Positions 34,003 through 43,643 of a stretch of 64,000 nucleotides of DNA are shown in pieces. The notes beneath the pieces are model-generated. The model was not told where the DNA came from, made no database searches, and saw only the letters and a program-made list of their open reading frames with translations. Position 1 is the first letter of the stretch. Each line of letters opens with the position of its first letter. The translations under genes were made by a program, and so were the position numbers. Origin of the DNA: Bin87 sp965204395 (GTDB taxonomy: Bacteria > Chloroflexota > Dehalococcoidia > Lucifugimonadales > UBA3495); contig OZ241987.1 in the NCBI GenBank assembly GCA_965204395.1, positions 1-64,000 of the forward strand, read 5' to 3'.

Positions 34003-34808
34003 CCATCACGGACATCTCGTTTCCGGTCCACGACCTGGAAGGCTTGCCTTACGACGGCGCCGTAGCCTCAGGATCCCTCGATTCGTTTCATACCGGCGTC
34101 ATCGTTGAGTTGCGCCACCGGGCCGGCAAGGATGAATCGTGGCACATCGCACTGCTCCAAGCCATGGGTCAATGGAGCCTGACCCACGAGAGCGTCGCCG
34201 GGCGCAACTGGCGTTACGTGATCGGCGGCGAGGCGTTGGACGGCTTGACCCTGGCGCAGCGGCTGTGCCTTGAAATCCCCGATGCAATCCCGCCGTTCGA
34301 GTTGGAGTCACTGTTGTTTCACGGGCGGTGGCCCGAGCCCATGAGCGCAGAGCGGTTGCGTCAGTTGATCGGACCCTATCGCTACACGGCGTTGCTCAAT
34401 TTCAGGTTTGGGATCGTGGTGGAGGAGGCCCTGCAACTGGTCGCCGAGGAATCGATTCGGAAAAGTCGATTGGCGCGTTGCTACCAGGACAGCGATGACG
34501 TGATCGAGGATGCGTATCGCCATCTGTACGGTGATACTCAAACCAATCTGATTGCAGAATTCCTGCGCGTTAATGACGCGGCGTCGGAGAGCACGCAGGA
34601 ATCCATGCCTATGAACGTTTGGCAGGAATTCACCTACTGGCTTTTCAAGCGTCGTGTGCGCAAGTGGCACCCCGCCCGAGTTGCCAGCGACACCCGGCGC
34701 GGACTGGAACGGCTACGGGAACTCCACGATGAGGGTGAGGGGGATGGAAGCCATTATTTTGTCGGAGCCGATTTCGATCCGCCATTGGCGCTGATGGGCC
34801 GACCGTGA
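33999..34808 (+). CDS. Unknown protein translationally coupled to PolX
   Basis: A 269-residue soluble protein whose ATG overlaps the PolX TGA by 4 bp (ATGA), so the two are co-translated. It is acidic overall in the first half (IVELRHRAGKDESWHIALLQAMGQW, then WRYVIGGEALDG) and basic near 215-235 (WLFKRRVRKWHPARV). No signal peptide, membrane helix or familiar motif is seen. The coupling suggests a DNA-repair-related or at least co-regulated role, but nothing in the sequence proves it. A bidirectional terminator follows. Confidence 0.72.
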   Translation: MTITDISFPVHDLEGLPYDGAVASGSLDSFHTGVIVELRHRAGKDESWHIALLQAMGQWSLTHESVAGRNWRYVIGGEALDGLTLAQRLCLEIPDAIPPFELESLLFHGRWPEPMSAERLRQLIGPYRYTALLNFRFGIVVEEALQLVAEESIRKSRLARCYQDSDDVIEDAYRHLYGDTQTNLIAEFLRVNDAASESTQESMPMNVWQEFTYWLFKRRVRKWHPARVASDTRRGLERLRELHDEGEGDGSHYFVGADFDPPLALMGRP

Positions 34809-34831
34809 CGTAACACGGTCACGAAAACGTC

Positions 34832-34855
34832 AGGGGCGACTCTTCAGTCGCCCCT
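34832..34855. terminator. Bidirectional terminator
   Basis: AGGGGCGACT (34832-34841), loop CTTC, AGTCGCCCCT (34846-34855): a perfect 10-bp stem between the convergent polX-linked gene and rpsA. T-rich stretches flank it only weakly. Confidence 0.75.
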
Positions 34856-34885
34856 CACTTTCGCAGTGGATTATTCGACTCTTGT

Positions 34886-35980
34886 CTAGAGGCCGTAAAC
34901 CCGCCGATAGCTGAGGCTCATGCGCTTGCGCTCTGTGTCAATGCTCAGGATTTGCACCTTGATCAGCTGACCCTGGTAAACGATTTCCTTGGGGTGCTCC
35001 ATGCGGCGCGCCGAAAGCTCCGAAATATGCACCAAGCCCTCCACCCAGTCCTCCAGCTTGACGAAAGCGCCGAAGTCCATCAGGCGCGTTACCGTGCCGT
35101 CCACGATGTCGCCAACGTGGTAGCGTTCCGGCACCGAGTCCCACGGCTCAGGCTGCGTGCGCTTCAGGCTTAGCGAAATCTTGCTGTTTTCCCGGTCGAC
35201 CCGCAGAACCTTCAAAGTGAGGTTGTCGCCGATGCTGACAACTTCCTCTGGGGATTTGACCATGGCCCAAGAAAGCTCGGAGATGGGAACCAGTCCCTCA
35301 GCGTCGCCGAGATCAACGAAGGCCCCGAATCCGCGCATGGAGCGTACGGTACCTTGAACGATCTGGCCCTCCTGGAGTTCTTCCAAGAGCCGTTCCTTCG
35401 CGGCGTTTCGAATCTGACGCCAGATTCGGCGTTCAGTCAGGACCAGCTTTTCTCTCTGGGAGTCCAATTCCAGGATGTTGAACCTGGCATCCTCGCCAAT
35501 TCGAGCGTCCAGATGCTCGATCCTTCCTTCCTTGGGCACGGGCGCCATCTGGGAGAACGGTACGAATCCGCGTACGCCGTTCCAGTCGACTACCAGTCCG
35601 CCCTTGTTGTGCTGCACCACTTTGGCCTCCAATTCGGAGTCTTTCTGGTGCAGATCGATCAGGTCTTCCCAGACCTGCTTCTCCTGAGCCTGGTCGTAGG
35701 AAAATACTGCCATACCGCCCGGGCCCCGGTTGTTGACGTGAATCACCATCACGCGTGTACCCGGAAGCATTTGCTCACGCTTCTCGTCGGTCAACGTCCT
35801 CATTTCTTGTGGCGGGACGATCCCTTCGGTTTTGAGGCCGGCGCTGATGACCATACCTTCCTCATCAATGCGCACTATTTCCCCGGTCACCAAATCGCCT
35901 CTGCGGTACTCCCTCGGCGAGAATGCCGATTCGGGGAGTTCCGACATATCGGTGACTGCGTACGGGTCCTGGGCTACCAT
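34886..35980 (-). CDS. rpsA: 30S ribosomal protein S1-like protein, four S1 domains
   Basis: A 364-residue protein with four S1 RNA-binding domains in a row, starting near residues 25, 110, 200 and 285 (GDLVTGEIVRIDEEG, ELEAKVVQHNKGGLVV, GQIVQGTVRSMRGFGAFVDLGDAEGLV, GDIVDGTVTRLMDFGAFVKLEDWVEGLVHIS). E. coli S1 has six domains; the four-domain form is usual in Gram-positives and Chloroflexi. The last two domains are the best conserved. It helps mRNA binding to the ribosome. AAGGAG lies about 12 bases upstream of the ATG, and a promoter is seen at 36088-36116. Confidence 0.9.
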   Translation of the reverse strand: MVAQDPYAVTDMSELPESAFSPREYRRGDLVTGEIVRIDEEGMVISAGLKTEGIVPPQEMRTLTDEKREQMLPGTRVMVIHVNNRGPGGMAVFSYDQAQEKQVWEDLIDLHQKDSELEAKVVQHNKGGLVVDWNGVRGFVPFSQMAPVPKEGRIEHLDARIGEDARFNILELDSQREKLVLTERRIWRQIRNAAKERLLEELQEGQIVQGTVRSMRGFGAFVDLGDAEGLVPISELSWAMVKSPEEVVSIGDNLTLKVLRVDRENSKISLSLKRTQPEPWDSVPERYHVGDIVDGTVTRLMDFGAFVKLEDWVEGLVHISELSARRMEHPKEIVYQGQLIKVQILSIDTERKRMSLSYRRVYGL

Positions 35981-36087
35981 CAGTTCTGTTGCTCCTTAAT
36001 CTTACTACCGGCGAATCGGCTGGATTTCAGCTGCTGGAAAGTTATCTACTATGCCGTAGGTCGCTTAACTTACAATTCGCCTGCCTA

Positions 36088-36116
36088 ATAATACTTATAA
36101 CGGTCTCAAATTGCAA
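36088..36116 (-). promoter_or_regulatory. Promoter of rpsA
   Basis: Minus-strand TTGCAA (36111-36116), 17 bp spacer and TATTAT (36088-36093), about 108 bp upstream of the start codon. The rest of the 296-bp gap to valS shows no T-box or other leader motif. Confidence 0.6.
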
Positions 36117-36276
36117 CCGCGATTCACGGGTTCGATGATCGTGTCGCGCCAGTTTACGCTTATAGACAATTGAACGGAGACGATGCTAACCTTTTTTGAA
36201 CGATTTTTAGTAACCGCAAAACCACGGCAATATTCTCGATGACGCCAAAGCCCGTGGTTGATTTTGGGACGGCGCT

Positions 36277-38970
36277 ATGACTCAACCTGCCAATTCGATT
36301 CCCCGGGCCTATGACGCGGGGGCCGTGGAAGAACGCATCTATCAAAACTGGTGGGACTCGGGTTACTTCGTACCCAAGGTCGATAATGACCAGCAGCCTT
36401 TCTGCATCGTGATGCCACCGCCCAACGTTACCGGCGAGTTGCACTTGGGCCACGCCCTCACCGCCAGCTTACAGGACGCGTTGACGCGCTGGCACCGCAT
36501 GCGCGGCGACCCGACGCTGTGGCTGCCCGGCAAGGATCACGCCGGCATCGCCACCCAATGGGTCGTTGAGCGTTCCCTGGCCGAGGAGGGAACCAACCGC
36601 CACGACCTTGGCCGGGAGGCATTCGAGGCACGGGTCTGGCAATGGGTGGATCGGTATGGAAACACCATCGACGCTCAGCACCGTCGTCTTGGCGCGTCCT
36701 GCGACTGGTCCCGCCTCAGGTTCACCCTGGACCCCGGGCCGGCCAAGGCCGTACGCACCACCTTTGTCGACCTGTTCGAGAAGGGCCTGATCTACCGCCA
36801 CGAGCGCATCATCAACTGGTGCCCCAGGTGCGCCACCGCGTTGTCCGACCTGGAAGTGGACTACGAGGAACGGGACGGAAAGCTTTACTACATTCGATAC
36901 CCCCTGGCAGATGACCCCGACGACTTCGTTACGGTTGCCACCACCCGGCCGGAGTCCATGCTGGGCGATACCGGCGTGGCGGTTCATCCCGACGACGAGC
37001 GCTATAGCGGCAAAGTCGGCCAGATGGTCGTGCTCCCCATCGTGGGTCGAGAGATTCCCGTGGTCGGCGACACCGCCATCGAGATGGAGTTCGGCACCGG
37101 CGCTCTGAAAGTTACTCCCGGCCACGACGTGGTGGACTTTGAGATCGGCGAACGCCACGGCCTGTCCATCGTCAACGTGATCGGGTTCGACGGCAACATG
37201 ACCGCCGACGCTGGGCCAAAATATGCCGGTATGGAGCGGTTCGCCGCCAGGGCGGCCGTCGCCGAGGAATTGGAGCAACTGGGTCTGCTGGAACGAGTGG
37301 AGGACTATCACCATTCGGTGGGCCAATGCCAACGGTGCAGCGAGGTCGTCGAGCCGCTGATCAGCCTGCAGTGGTTCCTGAACGTCGGCCGGCACACCGA
37401 CCCCAACAGCATCGCAGGGAAGGCCCATGCCGCCGTGGTCAATGGCGACATCGAGATCGTGCCGGAACGGTTCGCCCGGGTGTATCTCAACTGGCTGGAA
37501 AACATACGGGACTGGTGCATCAGTCGGCAGTTGTGGTGGGGCCACCGCATCCCGGTCTGGTATTGCGGGAACTGTGGAGCCTATGCGGCGCACATCGAGG
37601 ACCCCACAGCGTGCCCAGGGTGCGGCAGCACCAACATCGAGCAGGAGAGCGACGTGCTGGACACCTGGTTCAGCAGCGGGTTGTGGCCCCATTCCACCCT
37701 GGGCTGGCCCGATGGGGAATCGGACGACCTGTCCCATTTCTACCCCAACTCCGTCCTGGAAACGGGCTACGACATCCTGTTCTTCTGGGTGGCCCGGATG
37801 ATCATGCTGGGCATAGAGAACACCGGGGACGTGCCGTTCCGCTCGGTGTACCTGCACGGCATGGTGCTGGACGCCGAGGGCCAGAAGATGAGCAAGACCA
37901 GGGGCAACACCCTGGACCCGCTGGACCTGCTGGAACAGTACGGCACCGACGCTCTGCGTTTCGCATTGACCACGGGCACCGCCCCGGGCAACAACCTCCG
38001 CCTCAGCAACGACAAGCTGGAGTCGGCCCGCAATTTCGCCAACAAGATATGGAACGCCGCCCGCTTCGTGATAACGGCGGTGGAAGGCAGGGATGATCTG
38101 GCCGGCTGGCACGACTCGATTACGCCCCAGCATCGGGAGGACCGTTGGATCATCGGGCGCATGGACGCGTTGACCGTGGCCGTGAACGCATGCCTCGCGG
38201 AGTTCGAACTGGGTGAGGCGCAGCAACGACTCTACGATTTCGTTTGGAATGATTTCTGCGACTGGTACATCGAGATGGCGAAAATCCGGCTGCGGGAGGG
38301 TGATGCCACCGCGGCGGTGACGCTGGTCCACGTGCTCGAAAGGTCGCTGCGCCTCCTGCACCCTTTCATGCCCTTCGTGACGGAGGAAATCTGGCAAAAC
38401 CTGGTGGCCCGCGTACCGGCTCCGGCGAATGGGTTGTCATCGTCGATCATGATCTCCGAATACCCCCAGGCCGATACCGTCCGTTCCGCTCCGGATGCCG
38501 AATCAGAAATGGACGTGGTCATGCAGACCATTCGGGCCGTGCGCAACATGCGGGCGCAGTTCAGGATTCCCGCCGGTCAAAAACTGGAAGCCGCAATTGA
38601 AACCAACGGCATGCAAACCGTCGTAGAACAGGAACGAGAAGCGATCCGCGTGCTGGCGCGGGTAGAACCTCTCGATGTCGTCAGCGCCGCAGAAACGGAT
38701 AGCGCGGCCGGCGTCAGCCTGGTGGTGAACCCGTTGGTGGTACGCCTCCCGCTGGCCGGCATCGTGAATCTGGATGCTGAATCCGAACGGTTGAGTAAAG
38801 AGCTGGAGGAAACCCGTCGCAACGAGGCGAGAGTGCAGCAGTTACTTTCCAACGACAACTTCGTGTCGAAAGCTCGTCCCGAGGTGGTGGAAAAAGAACG
38901 CGAAAGGCTGCATGGCCTGTCTGAACAAAGACAGCGCATTGAGGAAATCATCGCGCAATTAGCGGCCTAA
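36277..38970 (+). CDS. valS: Valyl-tRNA synthetase
   Basis: An 897-residue class I synthetase that charges tRNA-Val. The HIGH motif is PNVTGELHLGHAL near residues 48-60, and the KMSKS motif is KMSKT at 537-541. The editing domain is recognisable by TTRPESMLGDTGVAVHPDDERY, the anticodon-binding region by WNDFCDWYIEMAK. The last 65 residues form the ValS-type C-terminal coiled coil (RLSKELEETRRNEARVQQLL). Length and domain order are normal. Transcribed divergently from rpsA. Confidence 0.96.
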   Translation: MTQPANSIPRAYDAGAVEERIYQNWWDSGYFVPKVDNDQQPFCIVMPPPNVTGELHLGHALTASLQDALTRWHRMRGDPTLWLPGKDHAGIATQWVVERSLAEEGTNRHDLGREAFEARVWQWVDRYGNTIDAQHRRLGASCDWSRLRFTLDPGPAKAVRTTFVDLFEKGLIYRHERIINWCPRCATALSDLEVDYEERDGKLYYIRYPLADDPDDFVTVATTRPESMLGDTGVAVHPDDERYSGKVGQMVVLPIVGREIPVVGDTAIEMEFGTGALKVTPGHDVVDFEIGERHGLSIVNVIGFDGNMTADAGPKYAGMERFAARAAVAEELEQLGLLERVEDYHHSVGQCQRCSEVVEPLISLQWFLNVGRHTDPNSIAGKAHAAVVNGDIEIVPERFARVYLNWLENIRDWCISRQLWWGHRIPVWYCGNCGAYAAHIEDPTACPGCGSTNIEQESDVLDTWFSSGLWPHSTLGWPDGESDDLSHFYPNSVLETGYDILFFWVARMIMLGIENTGDVPFRSVYLHGMVLDAEGQKMSKTRGNTLDPLDLLEQYGTDALRFALTTGTAPGNNLRLSNDKLESARNFANKIWNAARFVITAVEGRDDLAGWHDSITPQHREDRWIIGRMDALTVAVNACLAEFELGEAQQRLYDFVWNDFCDWYIEMAKIRLREGDATAAVTLVHVLERSLRLLHPFMPFVTEEIWQNLVARVPAPANGLSSSIMISEYPQADTVRSAPDAESEMDVVMQTIRAVRNMRAQFRIPAGQKLEAAIETNGMQTVVEQEREAIRVLARVEPLDVVSAAETDSAAGVSLVVNPLVVRLPLAGIVNLDAESERLSKELEETRRNEARVQQLLSNDNFVSKARPEVVEKERERLHGLSEQRQRIEEIIAQLAA

Positions 38971-39074
38971 CGCAAGATTGCCATAATCCGCACGCTGGAT
39001 ACGAAGCACGTCGGGCGAAACTTTGGCATCGTTTGGAACTACAAAGAACTGTTGCCATTAAGAGGAGCCCATAG

Positions 39075-39710
39075 ATGAGACGTTCGATGATCCGACTTGT
39101 TGTGCTAGGCTTGGCTATCGTTTTGATGTTGGGCGCTGTAGCGGCTTGTGGTGGAGATGAGCCTGAGCCGGAACCGACTGCGGACATCCAGGCCACCATT
39201 GACGCTGCGGTCCAGGCTGCGACCCCAACGGAGACTCCGACACCTGAACCGACCGAAACCCCTGAGCCGACGCCGGAACCGACACCCAACATCGCCGCCA
39301 CCGTCGCCGCCGCCATTGCGGCCGCTGCTCCGCCCACGGCCGTCCCTGCGCCGACACCCACCGCCACACCCGTCCCGGCGGAGCCCACGGCCACTCCCGC
39401 TCCTACCAACACGCCGGTTCCCACCCATACGCCGACTCCCCTGCCAGAGCAATCCAGTGGACCGCCGTGTATCATCGCGGGAACCGTTAAATTCGGAAAC
39501 TCTCTCGCGCCGGCGGGGATTCCCGTGTTCGCGCGCAGTCAGATCGGAGACATCATAGTCGAAACGCAAACCAACGAGGACGGAGAGTACGTTCTCACCA
39601 TCACCAATTTCGATTTGCGGTTTGACCTGTTCGTGGCCGGCAACGACACCAACCAGGACACGCCGATCACCTCCCGAGGTTGCCGGGTAATCAGGAACTT
39701 GAGCCCGTAG
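39075..39710 (+). CDS. Lipoprotein with Thr-Pro-rich stalk and small C-terminal beta domain
   Basis: A 211-residue secreted lipoprotein. The signal peptide (residues 1-24) ends in a lipobox LGAVAAC, so Cys25 should be lipidated. Residues 30-130 are dominated by Pro, Thr, Glu and Ala (EPTPTP-like repeats), typical of Chloroflexi surface stalks. The last 75 residues (CIIAGTVKFGNSLAPAGIPVFA, TNEDGEYVLTITNF) look like a carboxypeptidase-regulatory-like beta sandwich. AGAGGAG precedes the ATG. It probably sits on the outer face of the membrane; binding target unknown. Confidence 0.8.
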   Translation: MRRSMIRLVVLGLAIVLMLGAVAACGGDEPEPEPTADIQATIDAAVQAATPTETPTPEPTETPEPTPEPTPNIAATVAAAIAAAAPPTAVPAPTPTATPVPAEPTATPAPTNTPVPTHTPTPLPEQSSGPPCIIAGTVKFGNSLAPAGIPVFARSQIGDIIVETQTNEDGEYVLTITNFDLRFDLFVAGNDTNQDTPITSRGCRVIRNLSP

Positions 39711-39727
39711 GGTAGGACTCCGACAAC

Positions 39728-40597
39728 ATGACGATCAGTTCCGCGCTGGGCATCATCGGCTACCCCATCGGCCATTCGATTTCGCCGGTGTTCCAGCAGG
39801 CGGCGCTGGATAATCTCAGCATCGGAGCGGAATACCGCGCGTACGAGGTTGACCCGGCCGAGGTTGGAGCATTCGTAGACTCTCTCCGCTCCGATGGGGC
39901 CAACGGCATCAACGTGACCGTCCCCCATAAGGAAGCGGTGATGCCGTTCCTGGACGAGATCGACGAGTGGGCGGCCGAAGCGGGCGCGGTGAACACCATA
40001 GTCAACCGTTCGGGTCATCTGGTGGGCTACAACACCGACGGCTACGGATTCCTACGGGCCCTCCGCGAATCCGGAGAGTTTGAACCGGCTGGGAAAAATG
40101 CGTTGATACTGGGCGCCGGCGGCTCAGCCCGCGGCGTGGTGCAGGCTTTGCTGCGTGCCGACATAGGTTCGTTGGCAATTGCGAACCGAACCTTGATCCG
40201 CGCCCAAACGCTGGCAGATCTTGCCAAAGCCCGTGGGGTCTCTGCTCAGGCCACCCCACTGCCGTCGCCCGTGGCGGGAGAAGCGGCGCGTGTGGCAGAC
40301 CTGATCGTAAATTGCACTTCGCTGGGCATGCGGCACGGGCCGGATGAAAACGCCTCCCCACTGCGCGACGAGGAAATCCCGGCGACCGCCCTGGTTTACG
40401 ACCTCGTGTATAATCCGATGCTGACCCCTTTGCTGAGGGCGGCTGAACGGGCTGGAGCAAAAACCTTGGGCGGAATTTCCATGCTGGTGTACCAGGGGGC
40501 GGCGTCCTTTGAAATCTGGCTCGAACGGCCGGCTCCGGTTGGAGTCATGATGGATGCGGCGTTGGCGGCGATGCGCCAACGCGAAGCCGCCGCTTAA
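39728..40597 (+). CDS. aroE: Shikimate dehydrogenase
   Basis: A 289-residue NADP-dependent dehydrogenase for 3-dehydroshikimate. IGYPIGHSISPVFQQAAL is the shikimate-binding start, NVTVPHKEAVMPF carries the catalytic Lys, NTDGYGFLRAL the catalytic Asp, and LGAGGSARGVVQALL binds NADP. LGGISMLVYQGAASFEIW closes the protein as usual. It is followed 81 bp downstream by aroC, so the two form an aromatic amino acid operon. Confidence 0.95.
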   Translation: MTISSALGIIGYPIGHSISPVFQQAALDNLSIGAEYRAYEVDPAEVGAFVDSLRSDGANGINVTVPHKEAVMPFLDEIDEWAAEAGAVNTIVNRSGHLVGYNTDGYGFLRALRESGEFEPAGKNALILGAGGSARGVVQALLRADIGSLAIANRTLIRAQTLADLAKARGVSAQATPLPSPVAGEAARVADLIVNCTSLGMRHGPDENASPLRDEEIPATALVYDLVYNPMLTPLLRAAERAGAKTLGGISMLVYQGAASFEIWLERPAPVGVMMDAALAAMRQREAAA

Positions 40598-40678
40598 GCC
40601 AAAACGCAATTCCGGTGGCCAGAATCGCCGGGCCTAGGTGTCCCGGATGCCCACATCGCCATAGGAGTAACGATCCCG

Positions 40679-41866
40679 ATGATTAGGTGGTTCACGGCCG
40701 GCGAGTCGCACGGACAGGGCTTGATGATAATCGTGGAGGGCGTGCCTGCCTACCTGTCGCTGGATGAGGAATATATCGCCCACCATCTGGGCCGTCGCCA
40801 ACGGGGCTACGGGCGCGGGGGCCGTCAGCAGATCGAGCGCGACCACGCCCACATTCAGACCGGCGTGCGCCACGGGTACACCCTGGGAAGTCCAATCGGG
40901 ATGCTGCTGGAGAACCGCGACTGGGTCAACTGGCAGGACGCCATGGCCGTGGAATACATCGAGAACCCATCGCAAGAGGGACGCAACGCCCGGGTTACCC
41001 GCATCCGCCCGGGACACGCCGACCTCCCCGGCGCGATGAAGTATGGCTTCCACGACGTGCGCAATTCGCTGGAACGCGCCTCGGCCCGCGAGACCGCCGG
41101 CCGGGTAGCGGCCGGCGCGGTGGCGATGCGTCTGCTGGAGGAGTTCGGGATCGTACTGCACAGCCACGTGATCTCCATCGGGAAGGTCCATGCCAACCCG
41201 CCGGAACACGACGCCATCGACTGGGATGAGGTCGAGGAATCACCGGTGCATTGCGCGGACTCCGCCGCCGCCGACCTGATGATGGCCGAGGTGGACGCCG
41301 CGCGCGAGGTCGGCGATACGGTTGGCGGCACCGTCGAGGTGATCGCCGAGAACGTGCCCATCGGCCTGGGTTCGCACGTGCATTGGGACCGCAAGATCGA
41401 CGCCAAGATCGCCCAGGCCCTCATGAGCATCAACGCGGTCAAGGCCGTCAGCATCGGCCCCGGCTGGGAACTCATGGACGCCTGGGGTTCGGAGTTCCAG
41501 GACGTTATCGAACCGGTGACTGACCCCGATCGACCCTGGCAGCGCAAGACCAACCGGGCCGGGGGCACCGAGGGAGGCATGACCAGCGGCCCTCCGTTGG
41601 TGGCGCGGTTCGTCATCAAGCCCATCGCGACCCTGCACAACCCGCTGCCCTCGGTCGATCTGGACACGGGAGAACCGGTGCAGGCCCATTTCGAGCGCAG
41701 CGACGTTTGCCAGGCGCCTCCCGCCGGCGTGATCGGGGAGGCAATGGTCGCGCTCGTGCTGGCCGACGCGTTCATGGAGAAATTCGGCGGCGACAGCATT
41801 CCCGAGACTCGCCGGAACTTTGAGGGCTACCAGGCTACGGTGGGACCGCGGCTGCGGTACAGCTAA
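40679..41866 (+). CDS. aroC: Chorismate synthase
   Basis: A 395-residue enzyme that converts EPSP to chorismate with reduced FMN. WFTAGESHGQGL, RRQRGYGRGGRQQIERDH, RPGHADLPGAMKYGFHDVRNSLERASARETAGRVAAGAVA and KTNRAGGTEGGMTSG-type blocks are diagnostic (each seen in order; the longest stretches are broken here only for display). ERSDVCQAPPAGVIGEAM is at the expected place near the end. Length is normal for the bacterial monofunctional form. Confidence 0.96.
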   Translation: MIRWFTAGESHGQGLMIIVEGVPAYLSLDEEYIAHHLGRRQRGYGRGGRQQIERDHAHIQTGVRHGYTLGSPIGMLLENRDWVNWQDAMAVEYIENPSQEGRNARVTRIRPGHADLPGAMKYGFHDVRNSLERASARETAGRVAAGAVAMRLLEEFGIVLHSHVISIGKVHANPPEHDAIDWDEVEESPVHCADSAAADLMMAEVDAAREVGDTVGGTVEVIAENVPIGLGSHVHWDRKIDAKIAQALMSINAVKAVSIGPGWELMDAWGSEFQDVIEPVTDPDRPWQRKTNRAGGTEGGMTSGPPLVARFVIKPIATLHNPLPSVDLDTGEPVQAHFERSDVCQAPPAGVIGEAMVALVLADAFMEKFGGDSIPETRRNFEGYQATVGPRLRYS

Positions 41867-41878
41867 CGGACGATCGGC

Positions 41879-42085
41879 ATGAGACTAGCCTCGCTCATTC
41901 TAGACCGTTTCAGAGTCCTGTCCGGCAGGCCCGCAAGGTCTCCCGAGGAAAGTCTCCACGTGAACACCGAGTTGATGCGGCATCGCCGGGAATTGGCCCG
42001 CTTCGAAAACCAGGCCGGACAGAACCTAACGGTGCAAACCACCATCGACATGGCGCGCACGCAGACCTGGACCGGCGGCGGATAA
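41879..42085 (+). CDS. Possible small protein downstream of aroC
   Basis: A 68-residue frame starting 12 bp after aroC, rich in Arg, Leu and Glu, with a plausible amphipathic helix (NTELMRHRRELARFENQ). It has no clear ribosome binding site and no recognisable motif. It fills the gap before the SDR gene in the same direction, which is the main argument for it. Confidence 0.4.
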   Translation: MRLASLILDRFRVLSGRPARSPEESLHVNTELMRHRRELARFENQAGQNLTVQTTIDMARTQTWTGGG

Positions 42086-42139
42086 AGCCAAGCCTTCCCG
42101 CAACGTCGTCATCGCGCCGCACCGCCAGCCGGCGGTCTT

Positions 42140-43615
42140 ATGTCACTCCAGGAACCCGCCGCCGAGCGCCCTCGCATCCTGCTCACCGGCGCCACCGGTT
42201 ACATTGGCGGGCGACTGCTGCCGCGTCTCGAGTCTGACGGCCAACACATCCGCTGCCTGGCCCGAAGGCCGGAAAACCTGACCGGCAAGGTGGCCGACAG
42301 CACCGAGGTGGTTCGGGGCGATCTCAATAACCGCGACTCCCTGGATCAGGCGATGCGCGGGATCGACGTGGCATACTACCTCGTGCATTCCCTGGGTTCA
42401 TCGGGCAATTTCGAGGCTGAGGAGGCTGCGTCCGCCCAGAATTTCGCCGACGCCGCCCGCATTGCCGGCGTCGGTCGAGTCATCTACCTCGGAGGCCTGG
42501 GCGGAGCCGATCCCGCCGCGTCGCCGCACCTGCGCAGTCGGCGTCGGGTGGGCGAAATCCTGCGAACCTCCGGCGCGGAGGTGATCGAGTTCAGAGCCTC
42601 CATCGTAATAGGCTCGGGCAGCGTATCCTTCGAGATGGTGCGGGCCCTTGTGGAACGTCTGCCCATCATGATCACCCCGCGCTGGGTGTCCGTGCCCGCC
42701 CAACCCATAGCCGTCAACGACCTGTTGGCGTACCTCGAATCCGCGCTGGCGATGGAGGTGACAGGCAACCGGGTGTTCGAGATCGGCGGAGCGGACGTCG
42801 TGTCCTACGGCGGGTTGATGCGCGAATATGCCCGGCAGCGCGGCCTGCGCCGTAGGATGATCGCGGTACCGGTGCTGACTCCCCGGCTGTCGAGCCTCTG
42901 GCTTGGGCTGGTCACCCCGGTGTACGCCCGCATCGGCCGCAAGTTGATCGACAGCCTGCGCAACGCCAGCGTGGTGGAAACGCCGCCGCCCGCCGAGACG
43001 TTCGACATCCAACCCGCCGGTGTCGGGGAGGCGATTGCCGCCGCGCTCCGCAACGAGGACAGCGAGTTCGCTGCAACGCGTTGGTCGGATGCCCTTTCAT
43101 CATCGGGCCCTCCAACCCAGAACCGCACGGTCCGTTTCGGTTCGAGATTGGTCGACACACGAACCGTGGTGGTACCGGCGCCTACCCAATCCGCTTTCAG
43201 ACCGATCAGCAAAATCGGCGGCGATACCGGGTGGTATTGCGCCAACTATCTCTGGAGCATCCGCGGATTTCTTGATCTGCTCACCGGCGGCGTGGGGCTG
43301 CGGAGGGGTCGTCGGGATCCCGACCATCTGGCCATAGGCGATACCGTCGACTGGTGGCGGGTGGAAAGTTACGAGCCGGGCCGGCGGGTCAAGCTGCATG
43401 CCGAGATGCGGCTGCCGGGTCGCGCGTGGCTGGAATTCGAGGTGTCGCCCCACGACCAGGGATCGGAGATCCGGCAGACCGCCGAGTTCGACCCCATCGG
43501 GCTGGCCGGTTTACTATACTGGTATGGTCTCTGGCCGCTACATTCCTATGTGTTCCGGGGCATGATCCGCGGAATCGCCGCTAAGGCCGCGAGGGACGCA
43601 CGCGAAACGCATTGA
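42140..43615 (+). CDS. NAD(P)-binding SDR fused to DUF2867
   Basis: A 491-residue two-part protein. Residues 10-300 form an atypical short-chain dehydrogenase fold: ILLTGATGYIGGRLLPRL binds the dinucleotide, followed by CLARRPENL, GDLNNRDSLDQAM, AYYLVHSLG and IYLGGLGG. Residues 330-485 match the DUF2867 type (GGDTGWYCANYLWSIRGFLDLL, IGDTVDWWRVESYEPGRRVKL, SEIRQTAEFDPIGLAGLLYW). YbjT-like proteins show this architecture. Function is not established; membrane association is possible. Confidence 0.85.
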   Translation: MSLQEPAAERPRILLTGATGYIGGRLLPRLESDGQHIRCLARRPENLTGKVADSTEVVRGDLNNRDSLDQAMRGIDVAYYLVHSLGSSGNFEAEEAASAQNFADAARIAGVGRVIYLGGLGGADPAASPHLRSRRRVGEILRTSGAEVIEFRASIVIGSGSVSFEMVRALVERLPIMITPRWVSVPAQPIAVNDLLAYLESALAMEVTGNRVFEIGGADVVSYGGLMREYARQRGLRRRMIAVPVLTPRLSSLWLGLVTPVYARIGRKLIDSLRNASVVETPPPAETFDIQPAGVGEAIAAALRNEDSEFAATRWSDALSSSGPPTQNRTVRFGSRLVDTRTVVVPAPTQSAFRPISKIGGDTGWYCANYLWSIRGFLDLLTGGVGLRRGRRDPDHLAIGDTVDWWRVESYEPGRRVKLHAEMRLPGRAWLEFEVSPHDQGSEIRQTAEFDPIGLAGLLYWYGLWPLHSYVFRGMIRGIAAKAARDARETH

Positions 43616-43643
43616 CAGACCTGCTTTCCGAGGAACTGTTTCC

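Noticed and set aside
35981..36276. T-box or other riboswitch before valS
   Set aside because: No AGGGTGGNACCGCG-type sequence or terminator hairpin is present in this gap.
36469..38397. Long minus-strand frame opposite valS
   Set aside because: It lies fully under a clear valyl-tRNA synthetase; GC-rich codon bias leaves the opposite strand open. It has no motif or ribosome binding site.
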